NCBI RefSeq assembly: GCF_021129175.1
Contig: NZ_JAJOHV010000058.1
Location: 124,001-188,000 of the forward strand
Source of the DNA: Chromobacterium piscinae
Lineage (GTDB): Bacteria > Pseudomonadota > Gammaproteobacteria > Burkholderiales > Chromobacteriaceae
Direction of reading: 5' to 3'
Length of the DNA stretch: 64,000 nt
The translations under genes were made by a program, and so were the position numbers. The stretch's first letter is position 1. Each line of letters starts with the position of its first letter. The notes below the pieces were generated by a model. The model worked only from the letters and a program-made list of their open reading frames with translations. It searched no databases and was not told the DNA's origin. Shown piece by piece: positions 55,785-64,000 of the stretch.

Positions 55785-56081
55785 ATACTGACAGAATGGG
55801 ATGAGGGGTGCCTATTCCTTGACCACAGCCGGACAAGGTGGCCACCACTCTTTGACAGCCCGCCGGAGATCAAGGTGGGAATCTACACAAGCAATGCCAT
55901 CGAACCGGTGAACAGAAGTTTTCGTCAACGAATCAAGAATCGGAACTCGTTCACGATTGTTGAGACTCTCTACTTGGCATTGAAGAATATCAGGCAAAAG
56001 TGGATTACGCTGGTTTGAGATTGGAGGGCGGCGCTGGCTCTCTGTAACATCCAGTTCATGGAACGCGTTTCCCAGACGTAA
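55785..56081 (+). pseudogene. IS256-family (mutator) transposase, C-terminal remnant
   Basis: Translation in this frame gives a conserved mutator-type C-terminus: LTEWDEG, then SPPEIKVGIYTSNAIEPVN, then RIKNRNSF, then LALKNIRQKW, then DWRAAL. The family has PPEIRKVIYTTNAIES...RNSF...LxLALRNI...W...DWKAAL. The remnant lacks the N-terminal and catalytic DDE portions in frame, and a TGA at 56016-56018 interrupts it between QKWITLV and DWRAAL. It is dead. It marks past transposition between the PKS cluster and the tRNA gene, 280 bp from the tRNA 3' end. Confidence 0.85.
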
Positions 56082-56320
56082 CTCAAGCCTTCACCAGACA
56101 AGCCTAGCTGCCGGCAAGACAATGAGCCCATATCCTTTGCCACAGCGTTAGCAATCACTTCGTGATGAACAGCAGAAACATCCTGGTACGGCAAAAGGCA
56201 TCCATTGATCCACCAAAGCCTCATCAGCTACATGTTTTACGCTTATCTCCCGCCCGTCCATCTGAGCGAAAGCCACAAGCTGGCTGGCCATACCGCGCGT
56301 TGAAGCTTTATTGAAGTCGA

Positions 56321-56356
56321 CAAAGCAAAAGGGGTTACGCTTACGCGCAACCCCTT
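56321..56356 (-). terminator. Terminator downstream of the CAU tRNA
   Basis: An 8-bp stem (AAGGGGTT at 56329-56336 with AACCCCTT at 56349-56356) has an alternating GC-rich loop. TTTTGCTTTG follows on the minus strand, just past the tRNA CCA end. Confidence 0.75.
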
Positions 56357-56363
56357 GATTGTC

Positions 56364-56442
<79 letters not shown>

Positions 56443-56470
56443 TGAAGAGTTGGCGATTATACCAGGAGAA

Positions 56471-56510
56471 AATAAAAACCCCCAAGCCCTTTATTCAAGA
56501 TGCTTGGGGA
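56471..56510 (-). terminator. Terminator of rpoD
   Basis: CCCCCAAGC (56479-56487) pairs with GCTTGGGG (56502-56509), followed on the minus strand by TTTTTATTTT. It lies 24 bp past the rpoD stop and before the tRNA. Confidence 0.88.
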
Positions 56511-56533
56511 TTTATGCATTTTAATCGATGCGT

Positions 56534-58459
<1,926 letters not shown>

Positions 58460-58536
58460 TTCGCTTCCTGCTTGAAAAAAAGCCGAAAAAAACAGTTGAT
58501 TATAACACAACCACTTGAACTTTTCCGTCGAACCCG

Positions 58537-60336
58537 TTAGTTCGACGGCGAGAACATTTCCCGCAACAACTGGCCCATCAGAACCTTCTCCTCCGGAGTC
58601 AGTCCCTCGTGCCGGTCCTTCAGTTTTAGCCGTTCCAGTTGCTCCGCATGCAGCATTTTGAGCAGCTTGACATTGCCGTCCTGGAACAGCTGCCGGTCAT
58701 CGTCGCTGGGGTCGGCGAACTCGTCCGGATCCTGCATCGCCTGCTGCAGCACGCCGTCGATCAAACCCTCGTACGGCGTGCCGCGCAGTCCTTCGATCAA
58801 TTGCGCGGTGTTCGGCACGTCGCCATGCTCCAGCACCCGCTCGGCCAGCATCGCGAAGCAGCCCAGCTCGTCCGACAGCGCCAGGCTGTCCGGCAATTTG
58901 ACGTCGCCCGCCCATTGCGGATTCATCAACAGCCACTTGATCAATTTCTTGACCATGGTGGTATTGACTACCCGCTGCGACTCCGCCGGCAGCCTGTACT
59001 CGCGCTTGCCTCCGCCGCGGCTGCCGCGCTCGGACCGCTGCGGCTTGCCACCTCCGGTGAGCATGTCCAGCTCGTCGACGTCCACGCCGGCCATTTCGGC
59101 CAGCCGCTTGCGTATCATGTAGCCCAACGCCGGCGCGGCGATCTGGGCCAACAGCGGCGATGCCTGGCGGATCAGATCAGCCTTGCCTTCCGGCGTGCCG
59201 AGATTGACGCCGCGGCACAGCTCGCGGGTGAAATACACCGACAGCGGCAGGCTTTCCTGAACCAATAACTGCTCAAACGCATCGGCGCCGAATTCGCGCA
59301 CATAGCTGTCCGGATCGTGCTCGGTCGGCAGGAACAGGAAGTTCAGCGCCTTGCCATCCACCAGCTGCGGCAGGCTGTTCTCCAGCGCGCGCCAGGCGGC
59401 TTTCTGCCCGGCGGCGTCGCCGTCAAAGCAGAAATACACCTGCTCGGCGTGCTTGAGCAGCTTGCGCACGTGCTCGCCGGTGGTGGCGGTGCCCAAGGTG
59501 GCCACCGCGTAGCCGACGCCGTACTGCGCCAGCGCCACCACGTCCATATAGCCTTCGACCACCAGAACCCGGTTCTTATCCCGTATCGCCTGGCGTCCCT
59601 CGTACAGGCCGTACAGCTCGCGGCCCTTCTCGAACAGCGGCGTTTCCGGCGAGTTCAGGTACTTCGGCTCGCCCTTGCCCAGCACCCGCCCGCCGAAGCC
59701 GACGATGGCGCCGCGCTGGTTGCGGATCGGAAACATCAGCCGGTCGCGGAAACGGTCGTAGCGGCGCCCGCTGTCCTCGGCCACGATCACCAGGCCGGCT
59801 TCCACCAGCTTGTCGTCCTGGTAGTTGTCGACCGCGGCTTCCAGGTTCTGCCAGCCATCCGGCGAGTAGCCCAGGCCGAAGCGGGCGGCGACTTCGCCGG
59901 ACAGCCCCCGCCCCTTGCAGTAGGCGACGGCATTGGCAGCGCCCTTCAGCTCGCGGCGGTAGAAATCGCTGGCCTGCTGCATCAGCTGCTCCAACGACAC
60001 CTGCTTCTCGCGCGCCTTGCGGCTGGCCTCCGGATTGACGTTGCGCTCGTTCGGCACCTGCATGCCGATGCCCTCGGCCAGCATCTTGACCGCGTCGATG
60101 AAGCCGATGCCCTGATACTCCATCACGAAGCCGATGGCCGAACCGTGCGCGCCGCAGCCGAAGCAGTGATAGAACTGCTTGCTGGGACTCACCGTAAATG
60201 AGGGCGACTTTTCCTTGTGAAAGGGGCAGCAGGCCATATAGTTCTGCCCGCCCCGCTTCAGCGGAACGTAGCGGTCCACCACGTCGACGATGTCGACGCG
60301 GGACAGCAGCTGGTCGATGAAATCCTGCGGAATCAA
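58537..60336 (-). CDS. dnaG: DNA primase
   Basis: A 599-aa primase that makes RNA primers for replication. The N-terminal zinc-binding domain has [27 protein letters not shown] (zinc ligands Cys, His, Cys, Cys). The Toprim core has [10 protein letters not shown] and the acidic FCFDGDAAG. The C-terminal part is the DnaB-interacting helicase-binding domain. The start codon is a TTG at 60336 with GAGG upstream; no ATG fits the conserved [11 protein letters not shown] beginning. It lies between yqeY (17-bp gap) and rpoD. Confidence 0.96.
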   Translation of the reverse strand: MIPQDFIDQLLSRVDIVDVVDRYVPLKRGGQNYMACCPFHKEKSPSFTVSPSKQFYHCFGCGAHGSAIGFVMEYQGIGFIDAVKMLAEGIGMQVPNERNVNPEASRKAREKQVSLEQLMQQASDFYRRELKGAANAVAYCKGRGLSGEVAARFGLGYSPDGWQNLEAAVDNYQDDKLVEAGLVIVAEDSGRRYDRFRDRLMFPIRNQRGAIVGFGGRVLGKGEPKYLNSPETPLFEKGRELYGLYEGRQAIRDKNRVLVVEGYMDVVALAQYGVGYAVATLGTATTGEHVRKLLKHAEQVYFCFDGDAAGQKAAWRALENSLPQLVDGKALNFLFLPTEHDPDSYVREFGADAFEQLLVQESLPLSVYFTRELCRGVNLGTPEGKADLIRQASPLLAQIAAPALGYMIRKRLAEMAGVDVDELDMLTGGGKPQRSERGSRGGGKREYRLPAESQRVVNTTMVKKLIKWLLMNPQWAGDVKLPDSLALSDELGCFAMLAERVLEHGDVPNTAQLIEGLRGTPYEGLIDGVLQQAMQDPDEFADPSDDDRQLFQDGNVKLLKMLHAEQLERLKLKDRHEGLTPEEKVLMGQLLREMFSPSN

Positions 60337-60353
60337 GTCCTGCCGCCTCGGCC

Positions 60354-60800
60354 TCAGGCGCTCAGCTTGGCTTTGATCAGCGCGGACACCTGCGCCATGT
60401 CGGCGCGGCCGGCCAATTGCGGACGTAGCGCGCCCATCACCTTGCCCATGTCCTGCATGCCGGCAGCGCCGGTATCGGCCACCGCCTTGGCGATCAGCGC
60501 CTCGATTTCGGCTTGGGACAGCTGCTGCGGCATATAGCCCATCAGCACGTCCATCTCGGCCTGTTCCTTGTCGACCAGATCCTGGCGCTGGGCAGCCTGA
60601 TACTGGGAGATGGAGTCACGACGCTGCTTGATCATCTTGTCGACGACGGCAATGACGCCGGCGTCGTCCAGTTCGATGCGCTCGTCCACCTCTTTCTGCT
60701 TGACGGCGGCCAACAGCAGGCGGATCGCGCCCAGCTTGTCGGCTTCCTTGGCTTTCATGGCGGACTTCATGTCGTCGGTGATGCGAACTCTGAGGCTCAT
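60354..60800 (-). CDS. yqeY: GatB/YqeY domain protein
   Basis: A 148-aa helical protein of the YqeY family, the stand-alone version of the GatB tail domain that contacts tRNA in amidotransferases. Characteristic stretches are LGAIRLLLAAVKQKEVDE, YMPQQLSQAEIEALI and MGKVMGALRPQLAGRADM. Its function is not established. Position between rpsU and dnaG is conserved in many proteobacteria. Confidence 0.93.
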   Translation of the reverse strand: MSLRVRITDDMKSAMKAKEADKLGAIRLLLAAVKQKEVDERIELDDAGVIAVVDKMIKQRRDSISQYQAAQRQDLVDKEQAEMDVLMGYMPQQLSQAEIEALIAKAVADTGAAGMQDMGKVMGALRPQLAGRADMAQVSALIKAKLSA

Positions 60801-60861
60801 GTCGTGCTCACTTGGAAATCAGGCGCTGCGCGGGCAGCGGGGGAAATTCGGGAGTACAAAT

Positions 60862-60888
60862 GGCAAAACCGCAGGCATGGCCTGCGGT
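60862..60888 (-). terminator. Terminator or attenuator after rpsU
   Basis: ACCGCAGGC (60868-60876) pairs with GCCTGCGGT (60880-60888), followed on the minus strand by TTTTGCCATTT. It lies between rpsU and yqeY, so it probably attenuates rather than ends the operon, like the rpsU-dnaG terminator known in E. coli. Confidence 0.8.
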
Positions 60889-60910
60889 CCTGCTTGATGC
60901 CGGAAAACTC

Positions 60911-61123
60911 TTAGTAGAGTTTCGGCGGCAGCATTTGGCTGCGGATGCGCTTGTAGTGGCGCTTAACCGCGGCAGCGTGCTTGCGCTTGCGCTCGGTGGT
61001 CGGCTTCTCGTAGAACTCGCGAGCGCGCAGTTCGGTCAGCAGGCCAGTTTTTTCCACGGAGCGCTTGAAGCGACGCAGGGCAACTTCAAACGGTTCGTTC
61101 TCTTTAACGCGAATAGTCGGCAT
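60911..61123 (-). CDS. rpsU: 30S ribosomal protein S21
   Basis: A 70-aa, very basic protein starting [21 protein letters not shown], the S21 signature. It sits near the anti-Shine-Dalgarno end of 16S rRNA and supports initiation. It is the first gene of rpsU-yqeY-dnaG-rpoD, followed by an intrinsic terminator/attenuator. Confidence 0.97.
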   Translation of the reverse strand: MPTIRVKENEPFEVALRRFKRSVEKTGLLTELRAREFYEKPTTERKRKHAAAVKRHYKRIRSQMLPPKLY

Positions 61124-61286
61124 TTACTTAAGGGTCCTTAGATTTCTTTAGGGCGTGGCTAAAGCCGCCGCCTGTAAAAACAGCATTTTAGCAATGTTAC
61201 TGCATTTGTAAAAGTCTGAAACGACAACGTCAGGTCATCTTGTGGTGTTTTGCGCGGTTTGGCGCGGCCAGCCTGGGCCATGAACA

Positions 61287-62102
61287 TCACGACTTGACGG
61301 AAGAAATCACCCCCTCACTAGGAGAACTTGGCACTGCACTATAAAAACGTTTCGGCATCCGGCCGGCCAGATAGGCGGCTCGGCCAGCTTCCACGGCCAA
61401 TTTCATGGCGTGCGCCATTTGAACCGGATTGCGCGCAGCGGCAATCGCGGTATTCATCAGCACGCCGTCGCAGCCCAATTCCATCGCTATCGCCGCGTCG
61501 GACGCGGTGCCGACGCCGGCATCCACGATCACGGGGACATTGGACTGCTCGATGATCAATTGCAGGTTCCACGGATTCAGGATCCCCATGCCGGAGCCGA
61601 TCAGGCTGGCCAGCGGCATGATCGCGCAGCAGCCGATCTGCTCCAGCTCGCGCGCGACGATGGGGTCGTCCGAGGTATAAACCAAGACATCGAATCCCTC
61701 CGCCACCAGCACCTCGGCGGCCTTGAGGGTTTCCTTCACATTGGGGTACAGATTGTTCGGGTCCCCCAGCACCTCCAGCTTCACGAAACGATGGTCGTCG
61801 AGAAGCTCCCGTGCCAGCCGCAAGGTGCGCACGGCGTCTTCGGCGGAATAGCATCCCGCCGTGTTGGGCAGGAGGTTATACCGGTTTTGCGGCAAAAAGT
61901 CCAGCAAATTCGGCTCGTTAGCGTTCTGACCCAGGTTCACCCGCCGTATCGCCGCGGTGACGATTTCGGTGCCGGAGGCGTCCAGCGCCGCCGCGGTCTG
62001 CTCGAAATCCTTATATTTGCCGGTCCCCACCAGCAAGCGAGAACCGTACTCTCGGCCGGCTATCACCAGTTTATCGTCCACCTGCATTCCCTTTTCTTCC
62101 AT
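61287..62102 (-). CDS. thiG: Thiazole synthase
   Basis: A 271-aa TIM-barrel enzyme that forms the thiazole phosphate of thiamine from deoxyxylulose phosphate, dehydroglycine and ThiS thiocarboxylate. The Schiff-base lysine lies in [10 protein letters not shown]. Family stretches [33 protein letters not shown] and [20 protein letters not shown] are intact. The start may be 62102 or the Met at 62087. It lies 27 bp after thiS, its sulfur-carrier partner. Confidence 0.96.
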   Translation of the reverse strand: MEEKGMQVDDKLVIAGREYGSRLLVGTGKYKDFEQTAAALDASGTEIVTAAIRRVNLGQNANEPNLLDFLPQNRYNLLPNTAGCYSAEDAVRTLRLARELLDDHRFVKLEVLGDPNNLYPNVKETLKAAEVLVAEGFDVLVYTSDDPIVARELEQIGCCAIMPLASLIGSGMGILNPWNLQLIIEQSNVPVIVDAGVGTASDAAIAMELGCDGVLMNTAIAAARNPVQMAHAMKLAVEAGRAAYLAGRMPKRFYSAVPSSPSEGVISSVKS

Positions 62103-62129
62103 TGACGTCAGAACGGCAGGAAAGCGGAC

Positions 62130-62330
62130 TCAGCCGCCGCCGACCGCCACCACGATTTCCAGTTCGTCGCCGTCGGCCAGCCTCGCCTCGGCGAAGCTGC
62201 CGCGGGGCACGATCTCGCCGTTGCGCTCGATGGCGATGCGCTTGCCGGCCAGATCCAGCGCGGCGACCAGCTCGGCGAACGTGGCGATGCCGGCGAAGCT
62301 TCTGTCTTCGCCGTTGATGCGTAGATTCAT
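62130..62330 (-). CDS. thiS: Sulfur carrier protein ThiS
   Basis: A 66-aa ubiquitin-fold protein starting MNLRINGE and ending in Gly-Gly (VAVGGG), the end that becomes the thiocarboxylate used by ThiG. Length and both ends fit ThiS. An alternative GTG at 62339 would overlap the spoT stop as GTGA; the ATG at 62330 matches the family N-terminus. No TPP riboswitch is visible, since the gene follows spoT directly. Confidence 0.92.
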   Translation of the reverse strand: MNLRINGEDRSFAGIATFAELVAALDLAGKRIAIERNGEIVPRGSFAEARLADGDELEIVVAVGGG

Positions 62331-62335
62331 TTGGC

Positions 62336-64000
62336 TCACTTTCTCTCCACGCGCTGCACCACCGCCAGCTGGCGGACGGCCGCGAGCACGCGCTCCAGGT
62401 GCTCCACCCCCTCCACCTGCAGGCGGAAGTGGATATTGAACAGGCTATCGCCGTCGCGGCTGCTGTCCTGGGTGTCGGCGCTCTCGATATTGGCCGAGGC
62501 CTGCGAGATCGCGGTGGCGATGTCGGCCAGCGCGCCGCGCTCGTTGCGCGACAGCACGCCGACGGTGACGCCGAACATCCGGTCGCGCTGCGCCTCCCAG
62601 TTGACCTCCAGCAGCTTGTCCGGATCGGCGCGGCGCGCGTTCGGACAGCTGACCCGGTGTATCACCAGGCCCTGGCCCTTAGTGATCACGCCCAGGATGT
62701 CGTCACCGGGCAGCGGATTGCAGCAGCTGGACAGCTGCACCATTCCGGCCTCGTTGCCGCGGATGGTGATCGGACCGACGCGCACGCCCTCGCCCAGCCG
62801 CTCGCCGGCAAGCTCCAGCATCCGGCGCGCCACCACGATGGGCAGCAGCTTGCCGGCGCCGATCTCGGCCAGCGCGTCGTCGAAACCGTGCATCTTTTCG
62901 CCGTAGGCGGCGAGATACTCGGCGCGCAGCTCGTCGCTGACCGCCAGCGGCGTCGACGCCAGCGCGCCCACCGCCTGCCTGAGCAGCTTCTCGCCCAGCG
63001 CCACCGCCTCCTCGCGCTGCAGGCTCTTCAGATAGTTGCGGATGCCGGAGCGGGCGCGGCCGCTCTGCACGAAAGCCAGCCACGACGGATTCGGCTTGGC
63101 CTGGGTGGAGGTGATGATCTCGACGGTGTCTCCGTTGCGCAAGGCGGAGCGCAGCGGCACCAGCGCGTGATTGACGCGCGCGGCGATGCAGCGGTGGCCG
63201 ACGTCGGTATGCACCGCGTAGGCGAAGTCCACCGGGGTGGAGCCCTGCGGCAGCACCATGATCTTGCCCTTGGGCGTGAACACGTAGACTTCGTCCGGGA
63301 ACAGGTCGATCTTGATGTGCTCGAGGAACTCGACGGCGTCGTCGCTCTCCTCCTGCATGTCCAAGAGCTTCTGCAGCCACTGGTGGGTGCGCTGCTGCGC
63401 GGTGTTGACGCCCTCGCCGCTCTTGTACATCCAGTGCGAAGCCACGCCGGCCTCGGCCACGTTGTGCATCTCGCGGGTGCGGATCTGCATCTCCACCGGC
63501 GTGCCGTAAGGGCCGAACAGCGTGGTGTGCAGGCTTTGGTAGCCATTGCCCTTGGGAATGGCGATGTAATCCTTGAATTTGCCGGGAATCGGCTTGTACA
63601 GGCTGTGCAGCGCGCCCAGCGCCAGATAGCAGGCCGGGATGTCGTTGACGACGACGCGGAAGCCGTAGATGTCCAGCACCTCGGAGAAGGACAGGTGCTT
63701 CTCCTGCATCTTCTTGTAGATGCTGTAGAGGTTCTTCTCGCGGCCCTTGATCGTGGCCTCGATATTGCTCTGCACCAGCCGCTGGCTGACGGCCAGCAGA
63801 ATCTTGTTGACCACTTCGCGGCGGTTGCCGCGCGCCGCGCGCACCGCCTTGGACAATACGCTGTAGCGGTGCGGGTGCAGATGCTTGAACGCCAGATCCT
63901 GCAGTTCGCGGTAGACCTTGTTCAGGCCGATGCGGTTGGCGATCGGCGCGTAGATTTCCAGGGTTTCCAGCGCGATGCGGCGGCGCTTGTCCTCGCGCAT
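62336..64000 (-). CDS. spoT: (p)ppGpp synthetase/hydrolase SpoT (5' end outside the window)
   Basis: At least 554 codons; the N-terminal HD hydrolase domain lies beyond the right edge. Visible are the end of the HD region (ALETLEIYAPIANRIGLNKV), the synthetase domain with LDIYGFRVVV and KFKDYIAIPKGNGYQSLHT, a TGS domain (DEVYVFTPKGKIMVLPQGSTP), the helical and CC regions (VQLSSCCNPLPGDDILG) and a C-terminal ACT domain. The KFKD sequence matches the RxKD type of bifunctional enzymes rather than the ExDD of RelA. It makes and degrades the stringent-response alarmone. thiS starts at its stop. Confidence 0.92.
   Translation of the reverse strand: MREDKRRRIALETLEIYAPIANRIGLNKVYRELQDLAFKHLHPHRYSVLSKAVRAARGNRREVVNKILLAVSQRLVQSNIEATIKGREKNLYSIYKKMQEKHLSFSEVLDIYGFRVVVNDIPACYLALGALHSLYKPIPGKFKDYIAIPKGNGYQSLHTTLFGPYGTPVEMQIRTREMHNVAEAGVASHWMYKSGEGVNTAQQRTHQWLQKLLDMQEESDDAVEFLEHIKIDLFPDEVYVFTPKGKIMVLPQGSTPVDFAYAVHTDVGHRCIAARVNHALVPLRSALRNGDTVEIITSTQAKPNPSWLAFVQSGRARSGIRNYLKSLQREEAVALGEKLLRQAVGALASTPLAVSDELRAEYLAAYGEKMHGFDDALAEIGAGKLLPIVVARRMLELAGERLGEGVRVGPITIRGNEAGMVQLSSCCNPLPGDDILGVITKGQGLVIHRVSCPNARRADPDKLLEVNWEAQRDRMFGVTVGVLSRNERGALADIATAISQASANIESADTQDSSRDGDSLFNIHFRLQVEGVEHLERVLAAVRQLAVVQRVERK

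Noticed and set aside
62330-62345. TPP riboswitch before thiS
   Set aside because: thiS starts at the spoT stop codon, so there is no leader space for one.

Overview
The window looks like the chromosome of a Chromobacterium-type betaproteobacterium (Neisseriales). The GC-rich flanks carry housekeeping genes in orders typical of that group: zinc-ribbon/DUF502/aspS, rpsU-yqeY-dnaG-rpoD, thiG-thiS-spoT and lysR/lysA. This is inferred from gene content and protein character; no database search was possible.

Layout. Positions 1-22.06 kb are GC-rich core: an ABC exporter pair divergent from tesA, an MFS transporter, a 2-Cys peroxiredoxin, the aspS operon, a fabI/phosphotransacylase/acetate kinase operon, a glutamine amidotransferase, rpsT, murJ, queF, an RluA-type pseudouridine synthase, alaX, a MOSC protein, a POT transporter, lysR/lysA, a BON protein, mltA and a small hypothetical gene. 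Positions 56.3-64 kb are core again: a CAU tRNA, rpoD, dnaG, yqeY, rpsU, thiG, thiS and the 3' part of spoT.

Between them, from about 22.1 to 56.1 kb, lies a strikingly AT-rich accessory region. It holds a LuxR-type response regulator (plus strand), about 30 kb of minus-strand trans-acyltransferase-type polyketide synthase (PKS) genes, and an IS256-family transposase remnant beside the tRNA gene. The PKS runs right to left: degenerate KR plus C-methyltransferase; defective AMP-ligase-like domain-KS-KR-ACP; KS-DH-like-DH-like-ACP; KS-DH-KR-ACP-DH-like-ACP-KS-DH-like-ACP-ACP (3002 aa); DH-like-KS; KS linker-ACP-KS. A second unit follows with its own promoter: a DHA2 exporter, a 79-aa acyltransferase relic, an ACP fused to an orphan KS linker, a membrane SRPBCC protein, and an acyltransferase homologue whose GHSLG motif reads ASSLG.

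The PKS is odd in several ways. No canonical malonyl acyltransferase, thioesterase, enoylreductase, phosphopantetheinyl transferase or beta-branching (HMG-synthase) cassette is visible, yet the last two ACPs of the 3002-aa protein carry the tryptophan that flags beta-branching carriers. Five of six DH-like domains lack the catalytic Asp. Several proteins look like assembly lines with exactly one domain removed. A 27-bp near-identical element upstream of both the first PKS gene and the exporter suggests co-regulation. The locus is either an unusual reduced trans-AT PKS or one decaying by domain loss; the unbroken long reading frames favour recent or continuing function.
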